DNA from: an uncultured Verrucomicrobiota bacterium
GTDB taxonomy: Bacteria > Verrucomicrobiota > Verrucomicrobiia > Opitutales > Opitutaceae
Direction: 5' to 3'
Length of the DNA stretch: 64,000 nucleotides
NCBI GenBank assembly: GCA_903898675.1
Contig: CAIUGM010000033.1
Span: 62,001-126,000, forward strand
Program-made: the position numbers and the translations under genes
Shown here: in pieces, positions 17,766 through 26,163 of the stretch
How the letters are laid out: each line of letters begins with the position of its first letter
How positions within the stretch are numbered: position 1 is the first letter of the stretch
The notes under the pieces: model-generated
Told to the model about the DNA's origin: nothing
The model's input: the letters and a program-made list of their open reading frames with translations, nothing else
Database searches by the model: none

Positions 17766-19445
17766 TTACCGCGCGGCGGCGTGCACCGGTTGCTGGTGCA
17801 GTGCGTCCTGCAGGAAGGCCTCGAAATCCTGCTTGAATTTGATCCGCGACGGCTGGTGGATGTAGAGCATGTGGCCCGACTCGTAGTAGGTGAACCGCAG
17901 GTTGGCCCGCGCGGCAGGATCGAGGTTCATGATCGCGACGGCGTTCTCCGCGGCGTAAAATGGCGTGGCCAGGTCGTAGTAGCTGCATGTGACCCAGATC
18001 TTCAGGTACGGATTCCGCGTCATCGCCTTCCGCAGATCCTCCGCGGTGTTGGGGAAACCGGCGCCGGCGTCGCCGAAATTCCACGGGGTCACATCGGCCG
18101 TGCCCTCATACGGCAGGTCGCTTTCAAACTTGAGCTCGCGGCGCACGTAGTCGTTGAACGCCGCGGTGAGCGGGCCGGCCACGGCCTCGTCGCTCGGGTC
18201 GTATTCGCCGTCGCCGAGCGTGCCGTCGGTGCCCGGCTCGTAGCGGAGGCCGGAGAAGCGCGCGTCGAGCCGGCCGAGGAGCTTGTCCTCACCCCGGAGC
18301 AGCTGGGAAAAGAAAAGATAATCCGGGATGCGCAGCTTGCGCTGCAGGCAGTAGGCCGCGGACAGGCCGGTGAAACGGCTGAGCTCGGCCGCGATCCGCT
18401 GCTTCTCGGCGGCCGGCAGGGTGTCGCCCCGCGCCAGCGCCAGGGTGTAGTCACCGCCGGCAAAGGCCCGCGCCAGCGCGGAAACCTCCGCGACGCCCTT
18501 GGCCTGCAGGTCGGCGGGGAGTTTCTTGTGGTACCACGCCGCGGCGGCATAGGTCGGCAGGAAGCCGATGTACGGGTCGTTGTTCTGCGGCGTGAACTCC
18601 AGCGTCTGGAAACTCAGCACCGACGAGACGAGCACGATGCCGTTCAGGTACATGCCGTAGCGGGCCTGCAGGTAATCGGAAAGCCCGGCGGCGCGGGTCG
18701 TGCCGTAGCTTTCACCCATGACGATCTTCGGCGAGAGCCAGCGGGCATTGCGCGAGGTGTAGAGGCGGATGAAGTCGCCCACGCTGGCGATATCCTCCTT
18801 GAGGCCGTGGTATTGCTCGGGTTTTTCCTTCGGCATCGGCCGGCTGTAGCCGGTGGAGACCGGGTCGATGAAGACGAGGTCCGTGTGGTCGAGCCAGGTG
18901 GATTCATTGTCGACCAGCTGGTACGGCGGCGGCGGCGCCTCGCCGTCTTCAGTCAGGGCGGCGCGGCGCGGCGCGACGGAGCCCATGTGCAGCCAGATCG
19001 AGGCGGAGCCGGGTCCGCCGTTGAACGCGAAGGTCAGCGGCCGCGTCGCCGGGTCGGCCACGTCATCGAGCGTGTAGGCGACGAAGAAAACCTTGGCCTT
19101 GGGCTTCAGCCCATCCTTGGTTTTCTTCGGCTCATCCTCGGGTTTGGCCTCGGGCGCCGCCGGCGGGGCGGCACTCTTCACCAGCGGCTTGCCCTCCTCC
19201 TCCTTGAGCACGAGGTAGCCGGTGGTCGCGTGATACTTCAGCGTCCGGCCCCCGACCGTGATCGTGTGGGCGGTGACCACCGGCGCGGGATCCTCTTCCG
19301 CCACGGCGTCCCGGTCCTTCCCGGGACCCGCGGTCTCGAACTTCGTTTCGACCTTGGATTCAAGCTTGGTTTCAGCGGTGAGCGGGAGACCCGCGGCGAG
19401 GAGCAGCAACAGACCGGCGAGCCGGTGCGTGGAGATTTTCGGCAT
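17766..19445 (-). CDS. Secreted S10 family serine carboxypeptidase
   Basis: A 559-residue exported peptidase. ATG 19445 gives a Sec signal (STHRLAGLLLLLAAGLPLTA). The S10 marks are LTFAFNGGPGSASIWLHMG (oxyanion region), GESYGTTRAAGL with the nucleophile Ser, and the C-terminal SGHMLYIHQPS with the catalytic His; a probable Asp lies in the segment YDLATPFY. A charged segment rich in Lys/Glu (about residues 25-110) precedes the catalytic domain. S10 enzymes of this bacterial type cleave single residues from peptide C-termini. It is upstream of, and in line with, no obvious partner; the PycTM-like gene lies 67 bp further upstream on the same strand. Confidence 0.9.
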   Translation of the reverse strand: MPKISTHRLAGLLLLLAAGLPLTAETKLESKVETKFETAGPGKDRDAVAEEDPAPVVTAHTITVGGRTLKYHATTGYLVLKEEEGKPLVKSAAPPAAPEAKPEDEPKKTKDGLKPKAKVFFVAYTLDDVADPATRPLTFAFNGGPGSASIWLHMGSVAPRRAALTEDGEAPPPPYQLVDNESTWLDHTDLVFIDPVSTGYSRPMPKEKPEQYHGLKEDIASVGDFIRLYTSRNARWLSPKIVMGESYGTTRAAGLSDYLQARYGMYLNGIVLVSSVLSFQTLEFTPQNNDPYIGFLPTYAAAAWYHKKLPADLQAKGVAEVSALARAFAGGDYTLALARGDTLPAAEKQRIAAELSRFTGLSAAYCLQRKLRIPDYLFFSQLLRGEDKLLGRLDARFSGLRYEPGTDGTLGDGEYDPSDEAVAGPLTAAFNDYVRRELKFESDLPYEGTADVTPWNFGDAGAGFPNTAEDLRKAMTRNPYLKIWVTCSYYDLATPFYAAENAVAIMNLDPAARANLRFTYYESGHMLYIHQPSRIKFKQDFEAFLQDALHQQPVHAAAR

Positions 19446-19512
19446 TCCCGCATGCTGGTAAACGGGTGCCGGCGCACAAGCAGATTGAGGCGAAAACCGC
19501 CGCCCCACCCGC

Positions 19513-20040
19513 TCACAGCTTGGCGCTGAGCAGGAGCGTGAAGAAGCTGGCGAACAGGCCGACGATGAAGGTCGTGTAGGCGAGGCGCAGGTAGCGGTAT
19601 TTCTTGTAGGCGAGGAACACGCCCAGGGTGTAGATCTCGCGCACCTCGGCCTCGTAGGTCAGCGACGGGTCGTTGAGCACCCGCTCCATCTCCGCAGAGA
19701 AGCGCGGATAATCCAGCCCCATGAAGTCGCCGAAGAAAAGCAGGTTGAAGCCCGGGCTGTGCACGTCGGGCTCCGGGTGCCCGCGGTGGTTGAAGGGCAG
19801 CTTCGGCATCACCGCGTAGGCGGAGAGCAGGATGGTGATGAGGCTGAAGCCCATCAGCACGATCAGCGGCCACTGCGTCCCGGCCTTCAGCGCCTGCGGC
19901 GCGGCGAGGGTGATCACGATGGACGCCATCGTGAGCAGCATGTTGGCCTTCACGTCGGCCATGCTGCTGAGCTGCACATGGTGCGCGCGCGTCTGGCTGA
20001 GAAGGTAGTTGGCTTCGTTGCTGGGGGCGTTGATTTTCAT
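19513..20040 (-). CDS. PycTM-like (DUF5706) membrane protein
   Basis: A 175-residue membrane protein with the layout of the Pycsar effector PycTM (DUF5706): an N-terminal cytoplasmic helix, two close transmembrane helices (about residues 36-49, MLLTMASIVITLAAPQAL, and 57-76, WPLIVLMGFSLITILLSAYA), a cytoplasmic segment containing LLFFGDFMGLDYPRF and a KYRYLRLAY motif, and a last transmembrane helix at the C-terminus. In Pycsar, PycTM kills the cell when a cyclase makes cUMP or cCMP during phage infection. No nucleotide cyclase is next to it, so it is either an orphan effector or a non-defence relative. Start chosen at ATG 20040; an upstream start at 20088 is possible. Confidence 0.65.
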   Translation of the reverse strand: MKINAPSNEANYLLSQTRAHHVQLSSMADVKANMLLTMASIVITLAAPQALKAGTQWPLIVLMGFSLITILLSAYAVMPKLPFNHRGHPEPDVHSPGFNLLFFGDFMGLDYPRFSAEMERVLNDPSLTYEAEVREIYTLGVFLAYKKYRYLRLAYTTFIVGLFASFFTLLLSAKL

Positions 20041-20062
20041 GAAAGGGGAAACGGCCGGGAAA

Positions 20063-20554
20063 TTATTTGGCGCCGGGGTAGACGGCAAAGGCCTCGATCT
20101 CGATCAGCCAGTCGGGGCTGACCAGGGCCGCCACGCCGACCGTGGAGCGCGCGGTTTTGGCGGGATTTTTCGCGTTGTTGAAAAACTCCCCGTAGGCCTT
20201 GAACCAGCCGGGGAAGTCCGGCTTCCCCTCCTTCGCCGCATCCGCCACGACATACACGCGCAGGTAAACGACGTCCTGCAGGGTCAGCCCCTGGGCCGCG
20301 AGCACCTGGGCGATGTTCCTGAGGCAGCTGACGCCCTGGGTGTAGGTGTCGCCGTAGCGCTCGTGGATGGTCTTGCCGTCCTTGTTCAGCTCGGTCGGCA
20401 CCGTACCGCTGGTCCAGAATCCGGCGCGGCCCGCCGGGAGCGCCACGCCGGAGGCGATCGGCCACGCCGCGTCACCGGTGAACGTGACCTGATCCGGTGC
20501 CGCGCACCGGCCGGTGACCGCCAGCAGGAAAAACAGGGCGAGGGTTGTTTTCAT
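20063..20554 (-). CDS. RidA-family imine deaminase with signal peptide
   Basis: A 163-residue RidA/YjgF/UK114 family protein. RidA hydrolyses reactive enamines and imines. Family marks are SGTVPTE-like strand 2, TQGVSCLRNIAQVL, VVYLRVYVV, and the key Arg in the C-terminal ARSTVGVAAL (the Arg105 equivalent of E. coli RidA), followed by EIEAFAV. Unusually for the family, it begins with a clear Sec signal (KTTLALFFLLAVTGRCAA), so it is probably periplasmic. It lies 5 bp downstream of the Tat-exported amine oxidase, whose imine product it could remove. Confidence 0.88.
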   Translation of the reverse strand: MKTTLALFFLLAVTGRCAAPDQVTFTGDAAWPIASGVALPAGRAGFWTSGTVPTELNKDGKTIHERYGDTYTQGVSCLRNIAQVLAAQGLTLQDVVYLRVYVVADAAKEGKPDFPGWFKAYGEFFNNAKNPAKTARSTVGVAALVSPDWLIEIEAFAVYPGAK

Positions 20555-20559
20555 AATGA

Positions 20560-22167
20560 TCAGGCGTTGGCCCGGGCGTGCAAGGCGGCGATCGTGCGGT
20601 GGGCGGACACAAACGCGCCCGCCTGCCACGCGACGAGCTTGGTCAGCCAGTCGCCGGCAAAATAGAAGGGGCCGTCGGGCTGGCTGAGCGTGCGGAACAT
20701 GGCGTCCTGCTCCGCCTCGCTGCCGTACTGCATCCACGCACCCTCGTTGTAGCGCACGCGCTGCCATTCCACGGAAAAGGAATTTTCGAATTCCGCCGGA
20801 TACTGGGGGTGGATCTTTGCACCCTGCTCCAGCATGGCCCGCTCGCGCTGGGCCGGCGTCATGGCGTCGAAGTCCTTCACGTTGGAAAAATGATAGGCGC
20901 CGACCACGATGCCCTTGCCGGCCGTGTTGAGGCCGTCGAACGGGTAATAAATCTGGCTGATCGGCTGGTTCGTGATGGAGCGTCCGCCGTAGATTTCGTC
21001 GTCCTCCTCCCAGAACCGGCGCTTGAACTGCAGGCCGATTTTCCCGGCATTGTCGGGGACGCCCGACCGGAGCGCGGCGAGCGTCGCCGGGGCGAGATCG
21101 CCGGGCAGCCGCGCCAGCAGGTGCGGCGGCAGGGCGCAGACGCAAAAATCGCCGGTCACTTCCCGGACGACTCCGCCCTGCGCCTGGTCGGCGTAGAGGA
21201 TGCGCACGCCGCCGTCGGTCCCGCGCCGCAGTTCGCGCACCTCGGCGCCATAGCGGATGACCGGGCCGAGGCGCTCTGCAAAGGCGTACGGGATCCGGTC
21301 CATGCCGCCGACCGGCGTCAGCATCGTGCCCTGCTGGTTGGACTCATGATCGATCGTGTGCATCGAGGCGTAGCCCGCCTGGATCAGCGCCTCGAGTTCC
21401 ACCGGCACTGTCGGCGCGCCCGGCCCGCCATCGGTGCCCGGGGAAATCGTGTAGCCGCGGGGATGATCGAGGAAGGTGGGTTCCAGCTTGGTGTCGCCCG
21501 CGCGCGGGTAGACGAGGTCCTTCGTCAGCCGCCCCTCGTCGCGGAGATACTCGATGAGTTTCTCGCGGTCCTCCGCCGTCAGCGGCCCGTCGAGCTGGCC
21601 GCGGCGCGCGACCTTGGCCAGCAACTCCGCGGTGTGCCCGCGCATGTCGGTGTCGAATTCCTTGATCCGCATCCGCGGGTGGCCGTCGACGTGGACAAAC
21701 GCCGCCTCGTTGAAATGGGGAAACGGCACGAGCTTGACGCCGAACTCGCGGCAGTAATCGAGCGTGGTCTCGTGATGGTGCGAAAGCCGCATCGCGCCCG
21801 CGTTGAGAAAAAGTCCCTCGTCGAACCGGCAGGTCTGCGCGGGATTGCCCGCTTCCGTCTCCGTCGTGCCGCCGCGCACGGTCCAGACGCGTCCGCCCGG
21901 CCGCGAGCGCGCCTCGAGCAGCACGCACTCATAGCCGAGCCGGCCCAGCTCATAGGCCGTCGCGAGTCCCGCCGCGCCGCCGCCCAGAATCACAATCCGC
22001 CGGCCCCGGCCCGCGGGGGCCCGGCCCGCCAGCCGGAAACCGCCCCGGTCACGCGCGAACAGTTCCAACCCGAACATTGCGCCCAGCACCGCGGCGCCGC
22101 CGTAGCGCGCCATCTTGGTTAAAAACTGCCGGCGGGTGAACGGTGAACGGCCAGGCGTGGTGCGCAT
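20560..22167 (-). CDS. Tat-exported FAD amine oxidase (L-amino-acid oxidase-like)
   Basis: A 535-residue flavin amine oxidase. The start at ATG 22167 gives a twin-arginine signal (FTRRQFLTKMARYGGAAVLG). FAD binding is shown by VILGGGAAGLATAYELGRLG, LEARSRPGGRVWT and the C-terminal YFAGDWLTKLVAWQAGAFVSA. Within the family it is closest in pattern to bacterial and snake-venom type L-amino-acid oxidases (TPVGGMDRIPYAFAERLG region), which oxidise amino acids to imino acids with H2O2. It is upstream of the signal-peptide RidA by 5 bp on the same strand, forming a likely operon. Substrate is not known. Confidence 0.88.
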   Translation of the reverse strand: MRTTPGRSPFTRRQFLTKMARYGGAAVLGAMFGLELFARDRGGFRLAGRAPAGRGRRIVILGGGAAGLATAYELGRLGYECVLLEARSRPGGRVWTVRGGTTETEAGNPAQTCRFDEGLFLNAGAMRLSHHHETTLDYCREFGVKLVPFPHFNEAAFVHVDGHPRMRIKEFDTDMRGHTAELLAKVARRGQLDGPLTAEDREKLIEYLRDEGRLTKDLVYPRAGDTKLEPTFLDHPRGYTISPGTDGGPGAPTVPVELEALIQAGYASMHTIDHESNQQGTMLTPVGGMDRIPYAFAERLGPVIRYGAEVRELRRGTDGGVRILYADQAQGGVVREVTGDFCVCALPPHLLARLPGDLAPATLAALRSGVPDNAGKIGLQFKRRFWEEDDEIYGGRSITNQPISQIYYPFDGLNTAGKGIVVGAYHFSNVKDFDAMTPAQRERAMLEQGAKIHPQYPAEFENSFSVEWQRVRYNEGAWMQYGSEAEQDAMFRTLSQPDGPFYFAGDWLTKLVAWQAGAFVSAHRTIAALHARANA

Positions 22168-22245
22168 GCGGCCCAATGAAGCGGAATCCCGCCGCCGCGC
22201 CAAGCGGCTTTTCTTTTGGCCAAATCGGGGTACGGTCACGGCGCG

Positions 22246-22518
22246 ATGTTTGCCGACCTCTTCCAGTTCAAGACCCGCCGGGCCCCCGGGGGCATCGACC
22301 GCGCCTTCATCACGGAGGTGAACGTGCGCCGGCCGGTGCCCCGCGATCCCCGGCTGGAAAGGATCATTTTGATCTGCTGGATCCTGATCGCCGTGAAGCA
22401 CGTGGCGGTCATCTGGGCGGTGCACCACTACCCGGTTCCGTTCAACCAACTCTGGATCAACGCCCCGACCTTCCTGCTCGGGCTGCTGGCGACCGTCGCG
22501 TATTATTTCCGCGAGTGA
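22246..22518 (+). CDS. Small membrane protein of unknown function
   Basis: A 90-residue protein starting at ATG 22246 (FADLFQFKTRR). It has a basic N-terminal stretch of about 40 residues and two hydrophobic helices (about residues 40-55, IILICWILIAVKHVAV, and 70-86, FLLGLLATVAYYF). I do not recognise a named family. It is divergent from the amine oxidase gene and 66 bp upstream of the DUF5069 gene in the same direction. High GC at third codon positions supports it being real. Confidence 0.6.
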   Translation: MFADLFQFKTRRAPGGIDRAFITEVNVRRPVPRDPRLERIILICWILIAVKHVAVIWAVHHYPVPFNQLWINAPTFLLGLLATVAYYFRE

Positions 22519-22584
22519 GCGCTGATTCCGCGCCGGGGCGCTTTGCTCTGGATTCCCGCCGTCGAATCCTGAATTCTGCGCGGC

Positions 22585-23031
22585 ATGCCCCACGTTCCCG
22601 GACTCCGCAGCTGTTATGATAAAGTCGGCGGCCTCGTTTATTTTGGCCGCATGCTCGACAAGATCCGGCTGCAAGCCGCGCACCAGCTCCCCGCGGACTA
22701 TGCCGGCAACGTCGGCAAGGGCTTCGATGCCCGCTGCTGCACCTTCCTGCGGGTCGCCTATGCCGACCTCCAGGCCCGGACGCTCGCCGGCGGCACCGAC
22801 GGGGAAATCCTCGCCTGGTGCCTGGAGCGCGGCGGCCCGCGCACCGATGACGAGCGCTACGTCTGGAGCCGCTTTCTCTCCAAGGTGGGCTGGCGCGACG
22901 ACCGCACGCCCGTGCTCCAGCAGCGCATCGCCGAGTACGGCCTCACCGGCAAACCCATCGAAACCTTCTTCGATCTCAACGAATACGACGAGGGCCGCGA
23001 CCCGGTCGGCACGCAGGCCTGGCTGAAATAG
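22585..23031 (+). CDS. DUF5069 protein (copy 1)
   Basis: A 148-residue protein of the DUF5069 family, found mainly in Verrucomicrobiota; function unknown. The family start YDKVGGLVYFGRMLDKIRL and the C-terminal FFDLNEYDEGR are visible, with Cys pair CCTFLR in the middle. No signal peptide or membrane segment, so cytoplasmic. It is 5 bp upstream of the penicillin acylase gene. A second, divergent DUF5069 protein is at 62631-63092. Confidence 0.85.
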   Translation: MPHVPGLRSCYDKVGGLVYFGRMLDKIRLQAAHQLPADYAGNVGKGFDARCCTFLRVAYADLQARTLAGGTDGEILAWCLERGGPRTDDERYVWSRFLSKVGWRDDRTPVLQQRIAEYGLTGKPIETFFDLNEYDEGRDPVGTQAWLK

Positions 23032-23036
23032 CCCGC

Positions 23037-25439
23037 ATGAGCCCGCTGCAAAAACGCTTTTCCTACCTGCTGTCCACCCTGAGCGTGATCGGGCTGCTCG
23101 CGGTGGCGGCGGCGGCCTGGAGTTGGTGGCAGGTGCGCGGCAGCCTGCCGCAGCTCGACGGCACCCGCGCCGTCGCCGGCCTCGGGGCGCCGGTGAAGGT
23201 GGAGCGTGACGCCCTCGGGGTGCCGACCATCACGGGCGCAACCCGCGCGGATGTCGCCCGCGCCACGGGCTTCGTCCACGCCCAGGACCGTTTTTTCCAG
23301 ATGGACCTGCTCCGGCGCAGCGGCGCGGGCGAGCTCTCGGAGCTTTTTGGCGCCGCCGCACTGCCCCTCGACCGGGCGCACCGGCTGCACGGCTTCCGCC
23401 CGACGGCGGAGAAGGTGGTCGCGGCCCTGCCCGCCGACCAGCGCACCGTACTCGACGCCTACACGGCCGGCGTAAATGCCGGCCTGGCCGCGCTGCCGAA
23501 GATTCCCTGGGAATACCTGCTGCTCCGCACCGCGCCGCAGGCGTGGCGCGCCGAGGACAGCATCCTGATCTCCTACGCCATGTGGTTCGACCTGCAGGAC
23601 TCCACCGGCCGGCTCGAGCAGAATCTTCGCGCCGCGCGGCTGTCGCTCGGCCAGGCCGGCCTGGATTTCTTCGCGCCGGAGGGCGACTCGTGGGACGCGG
23701 CGCTCGACGGCAGCACGTTCACCCCCGCGCCGCTGCCGCCGTTGCGGCTGAAACCGGCGGATCCGGAGGTGGTCGGCGCCGTTGCGCCCAACCGCCCGGC
23801 GACCGAGGAGCCGCTTTTGCCCGGTTCCAACAGTTTCGCGATCGACGGCGCGCATACCGCGACGGGCGCCGCCATGCTGGCGAATGACATGCACCTCGGC
23901 CTGAACGTGCCGCACATCTGGTACCGGGCCGTGCTGCAGTGGACCGACGCCGCGGGCACCGCGCAACGCGTGGTGGGCGTCACCCTGCCCGGGACGCCGC
24001 TGGTCATCGCCGGCAGCAACGGGCGACTCGCGTGGGGTTTCACCAATTCCTACATCGATACCAGCGACGTGGTGCTGGTGGAGACGGAGTCGATCGCCCA
24101 GATCCATTACCGCACGCCGCGCGGCTGGGTGGAGATCGAGGACCGCAGCGAACCCATCAAGGTCAAGGGCCAGGAGCCCGCGCCCTTCATCACCCGCTGG
24201 ACAGAGTGGGGCCCGATTCTCTCCGGGCCGGAGGACGGCCGCTATCTCGTGTTGCGCTGGAACGCCCACGACCCCGCCTCCACCAACCTGCGCCTGATGG
24301 AACTCGAGACCACCGCCACCGCCGCGGACGCCGTCACGCTCGCCCACCGGATCGGCATGCCGAACCAGAACCTGGTCGTCGCCGACGCCGGCGGCGCCAT
24401 CGCCTGGACGCTCACCGGCACGGTGCCGCGGCGCGTCGGGTTCACCGGCCGCGAGCCGGTCTCGTGGGCCTTCGGCGACCGCCGCTGGGACGGCTGGTTG
24501 AAGCCCGAGGAAATTCCCGTCATCGCCAACCCGGCGGAAGGCATCCTGTGGACCGCCAACCAGCGGATCGTGGGCGGCGCCGCGTTCGCCAAGGTCGGCG
24601 ACAGCGGCTACGATGACGGCGGCCGCGCCGGGCAGATCCGCGACGACCTGCGCCAGCTGGCCGCTTCCGGGAAGAAGGCGGTGCCCGCCGACCTGCTCGC
24701 CATCCAGCTCGACGACCGCGCGCTCTACCTGGCGCGCTGGCAGAAATTCCTGCTCGAGGTCCTGACCGACGAGGCCGTTGCCCAGAAGGGCGCCCGCCGG
24801 GAGCTGCGCGAGACCATCCGGCAGTGGAACGGCCACGCCAGCACCGACTCGGCCGCCTACCGGCTGGTGCGCGCCTATCACCTGAAGCTCGCCGACCGCG
24901 TGCTGGCGCCGTTTTTTGCGACGGCGACAGACCGCTATGAGGAATTCAGTTACAACAAATTCCACTACGACGACGCGCTGTGGCGGCTGGTCCATGAGCA
25001 GCCGGCCCGGATGCTCAATCCGGCCAACTCATCCTGGAACGCCCTCCTGCTCGCGGCGGCGGACGACGTGACCGCCGACGTCGAGAAATCGGGGCTGCCC
25101 ATCGCGCGCTACACGTGGGGCGCCCGCAACACCCTGCGGATGCGGCACCCGTTCAGCAGCTTTTTGCCGAAGCCGATCGCCCGTTTCCTCGACATGCCGG
25201 CCGAAGCGCTGCCGGGCGACAGCCACATGCCCCGCGTGCAGGGCCCGGATTTCGGCGCCAGCGAGCGGCTGGTGGTTTCGCCCGGCCATGAGAACGAGGC
25301 GATCCTGCACCTGCCCGGCGGCCAGAGCGGCCACCCGCTGTCACCGTACTACCGCGCCGGCCACGCCGCCTGGGTCAAGGGCGAGCCCACGCCACTTTTG
25401 CCCGGCCCGGCGCAGCATGTGCTCCTGCTGCAGCCTTAG
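23037..25439 (+). CDS. Penicillin acylase family protein (Ntn hydrolase)
   Basis: An 800-residue self-processing acylase of the penicillin amidase/AHL acylase family. An N-terminal membrane anchor or signal (YLLSTLSVIGLLAVAAAAWSWW) is followed by the alpha chain (KVERDALGVPTITG; FVHAQDRFFQMDLLRR). The autoproteolytic nucleophile is Ser264 in PGSNSFAIDG, followed by GAAMLANDMHLGLNVP. The beta chain carries the oxyanion Asn region and ends LSPYYRAGHAAW. Substrates in the family include penicillins, acyl-homoserine lactones and other N-acyl amides, so quorum quenching is possible but not shown. It follows the DUF5069 gene by 5 bp. Confidence 0.92.
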   Translation: MSPLQKRFSYLLSTLSVIGLLAVAAAAWSWWQVRGSLPQLDGTRAVAGLGAPVKVERDALGVPTITGATRADVARATGFVHAQDRFFQMDLLRRSGAGELSELFGAAALPLDRAHRLHGFRPTAEKVVAALPADQRTVLDAYTAGVNAGLAALPKIPWEYLLLRTAPQAWRAEDSILISYAMWFDLQDSTGRLEQNLRAARLSLGQAGLDFFAPEGDSWDAALDGSTFTPAPLPPLRLKPADPEVVGAVAPNRPATEEPLLPGSNSFAIDGAHTATGAAMLANDMHLGLNVPHIWYRAVLQWTDAAGTAQRVVGVTLPGTPLVIAGSNGRLAWGFTNSYIDTSDVVLVETESIAQIHYRTPRGWVEIEDRSEPIKVKGQEPAPFITRWTEWGPILSGPEDGRYLVLRWNAHDPASTNLRLMELETTATAADAVTLAHRIGMPNQNLVVADAGGAIAWTLTGTVPRRVGFTGREPVSWAFGDRRWDGWLKPEEIPVIANPAEGILWTANQRIVGGAAFAKVGDSGYDDGGRAGQIRDDLRQLAASGKKAVPADLLAIQLDDRALYLARWQKFLLEVLTDEAVAQKGARRELRETIRQWNGHASTDSAAYRLVRAYHLKLADRVLAPFFATATDRYEEFSYNKFHYDDALWRLVHEQPARMLNPANSSWNALLLAAADDVTADVEKSGLPIARYTWGARNTLRMRHPFSSFLPKPIARFLDMPAEALPGDSHMPRVQGPDFGASERLVVSPGHENEAILHLPGGQSGHPLSPYYRAGHAAWVKGEPTPLLPGPAQHVLLLQP

Positions 25440-25450
25440 GCTGCAAAATC

Positions 25451-25524
25451 CCAATGGCCAAACGTCCAAATATCAAAGGTCGGGTGCTTTTGGGTTTGGG
25501 CTTTCTTTGGCCCTTGGCTATTGG
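25451..25524. repeat. Imperfect inverted repeat in the acylase-upp gap
   Basis: CCAATGGCCAA at 25451-25461 pairs, with one mismatch, with TTGGCTATTGG at 25514-25524, in a stretch less GC-rich than its neighbours. It fills the 106-bp gap between the acylase stop and upp. It may belong to the same class of dispersed elements. Confidence 0.5.
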
Positions 25525-25545
25525 CCCCTTTGAACTTTCTCCCTC

Positions 25546-26163
25546 ATGTCCCTCCACGTCCTCTCCCACCCGCTCGGCGCGCACGTGCTGACCCACCTCC
25601 GCGACAAGACCACCAAGCCGGCGCTGTTCCGCACGCTGAGCTACCAGATCTCGCTCCTGCTCGCCCTCGAGGCGACGCGCGACCTGGCCACCGTGGACAA
25701 GGCGATCGACACGCCGATGGAGCCGACCACCGGCCACGTGCTGGGCAAACCGCTGGTCGTCGTCCCGATCCTGCGCGCCGGCCTCGGCATGCTGCAGCCG
25801 TTCCATGACACCTTTCCCGATGTATCCGTCGGCTACGTCGGCCTCGAGCGGGACCACGCGACGGCCGTCGCCCGCAGTTATTACTGCAAGCTGCCGCCGC
25901 TCGCCGGCACGCGCGTGATCGTCGTCGACCCGATGCTCGCCACCGGCGGTTCCGCCGTGCAGGCCATCAACGTGGTGAAGGCCTCGGGCGGGAAGGAGAT
26001 CGTCTTTGTCTGCATCGTGTCGTCACCCGAGGGCGTGGCCGTGCTGCAGGCCGCGCACCCCGAGGTGCCGATCCACACCGGCGCGCTCGACCGCGAGCTC
26101 AACGGCCGGAAATACATCCTGCCCGGCCTCGGCGATTTCGGCGACCGGCTCTACGGCACCTGA
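25546..26163 (+). CDS. upp: Uracil phosphoribosyltransferase
   Basis: Makes UMP from uracil and PRPP (pyrimidine salvage). A 205-residue protein of normal length. Marks: LEATRDLATVDKAIDTPME, VVPILRAGLGM, the PRPP loop VVDPMLATGGSAVQAI, and the uracil-binding C-terminus YILPGLGDFGDRLYGT. No signal peptide. It ends in a stop that abuts the convergent Gfo/Idh stop, the two TGA codons forming TGATCA. Confidence 0.97.
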   Translation: MSLHVLSHPLGAHVLTHLRDKTTKPALFRTLSYQISLLLALEATRDLATVDKAIDTPMEPTTGHVLGKPLVVVPILRAGLGMLQPFHDTFPDVSVGYVGLERDHATAVARSYYCKLPPLAGTRVIVVDPMLATGGSAVQAINVVKASGGKEIVFVCIVSSPEGVAVLQAAHPEVPIHTGALDRELNGRKYILPGLGDFGDRLYGT

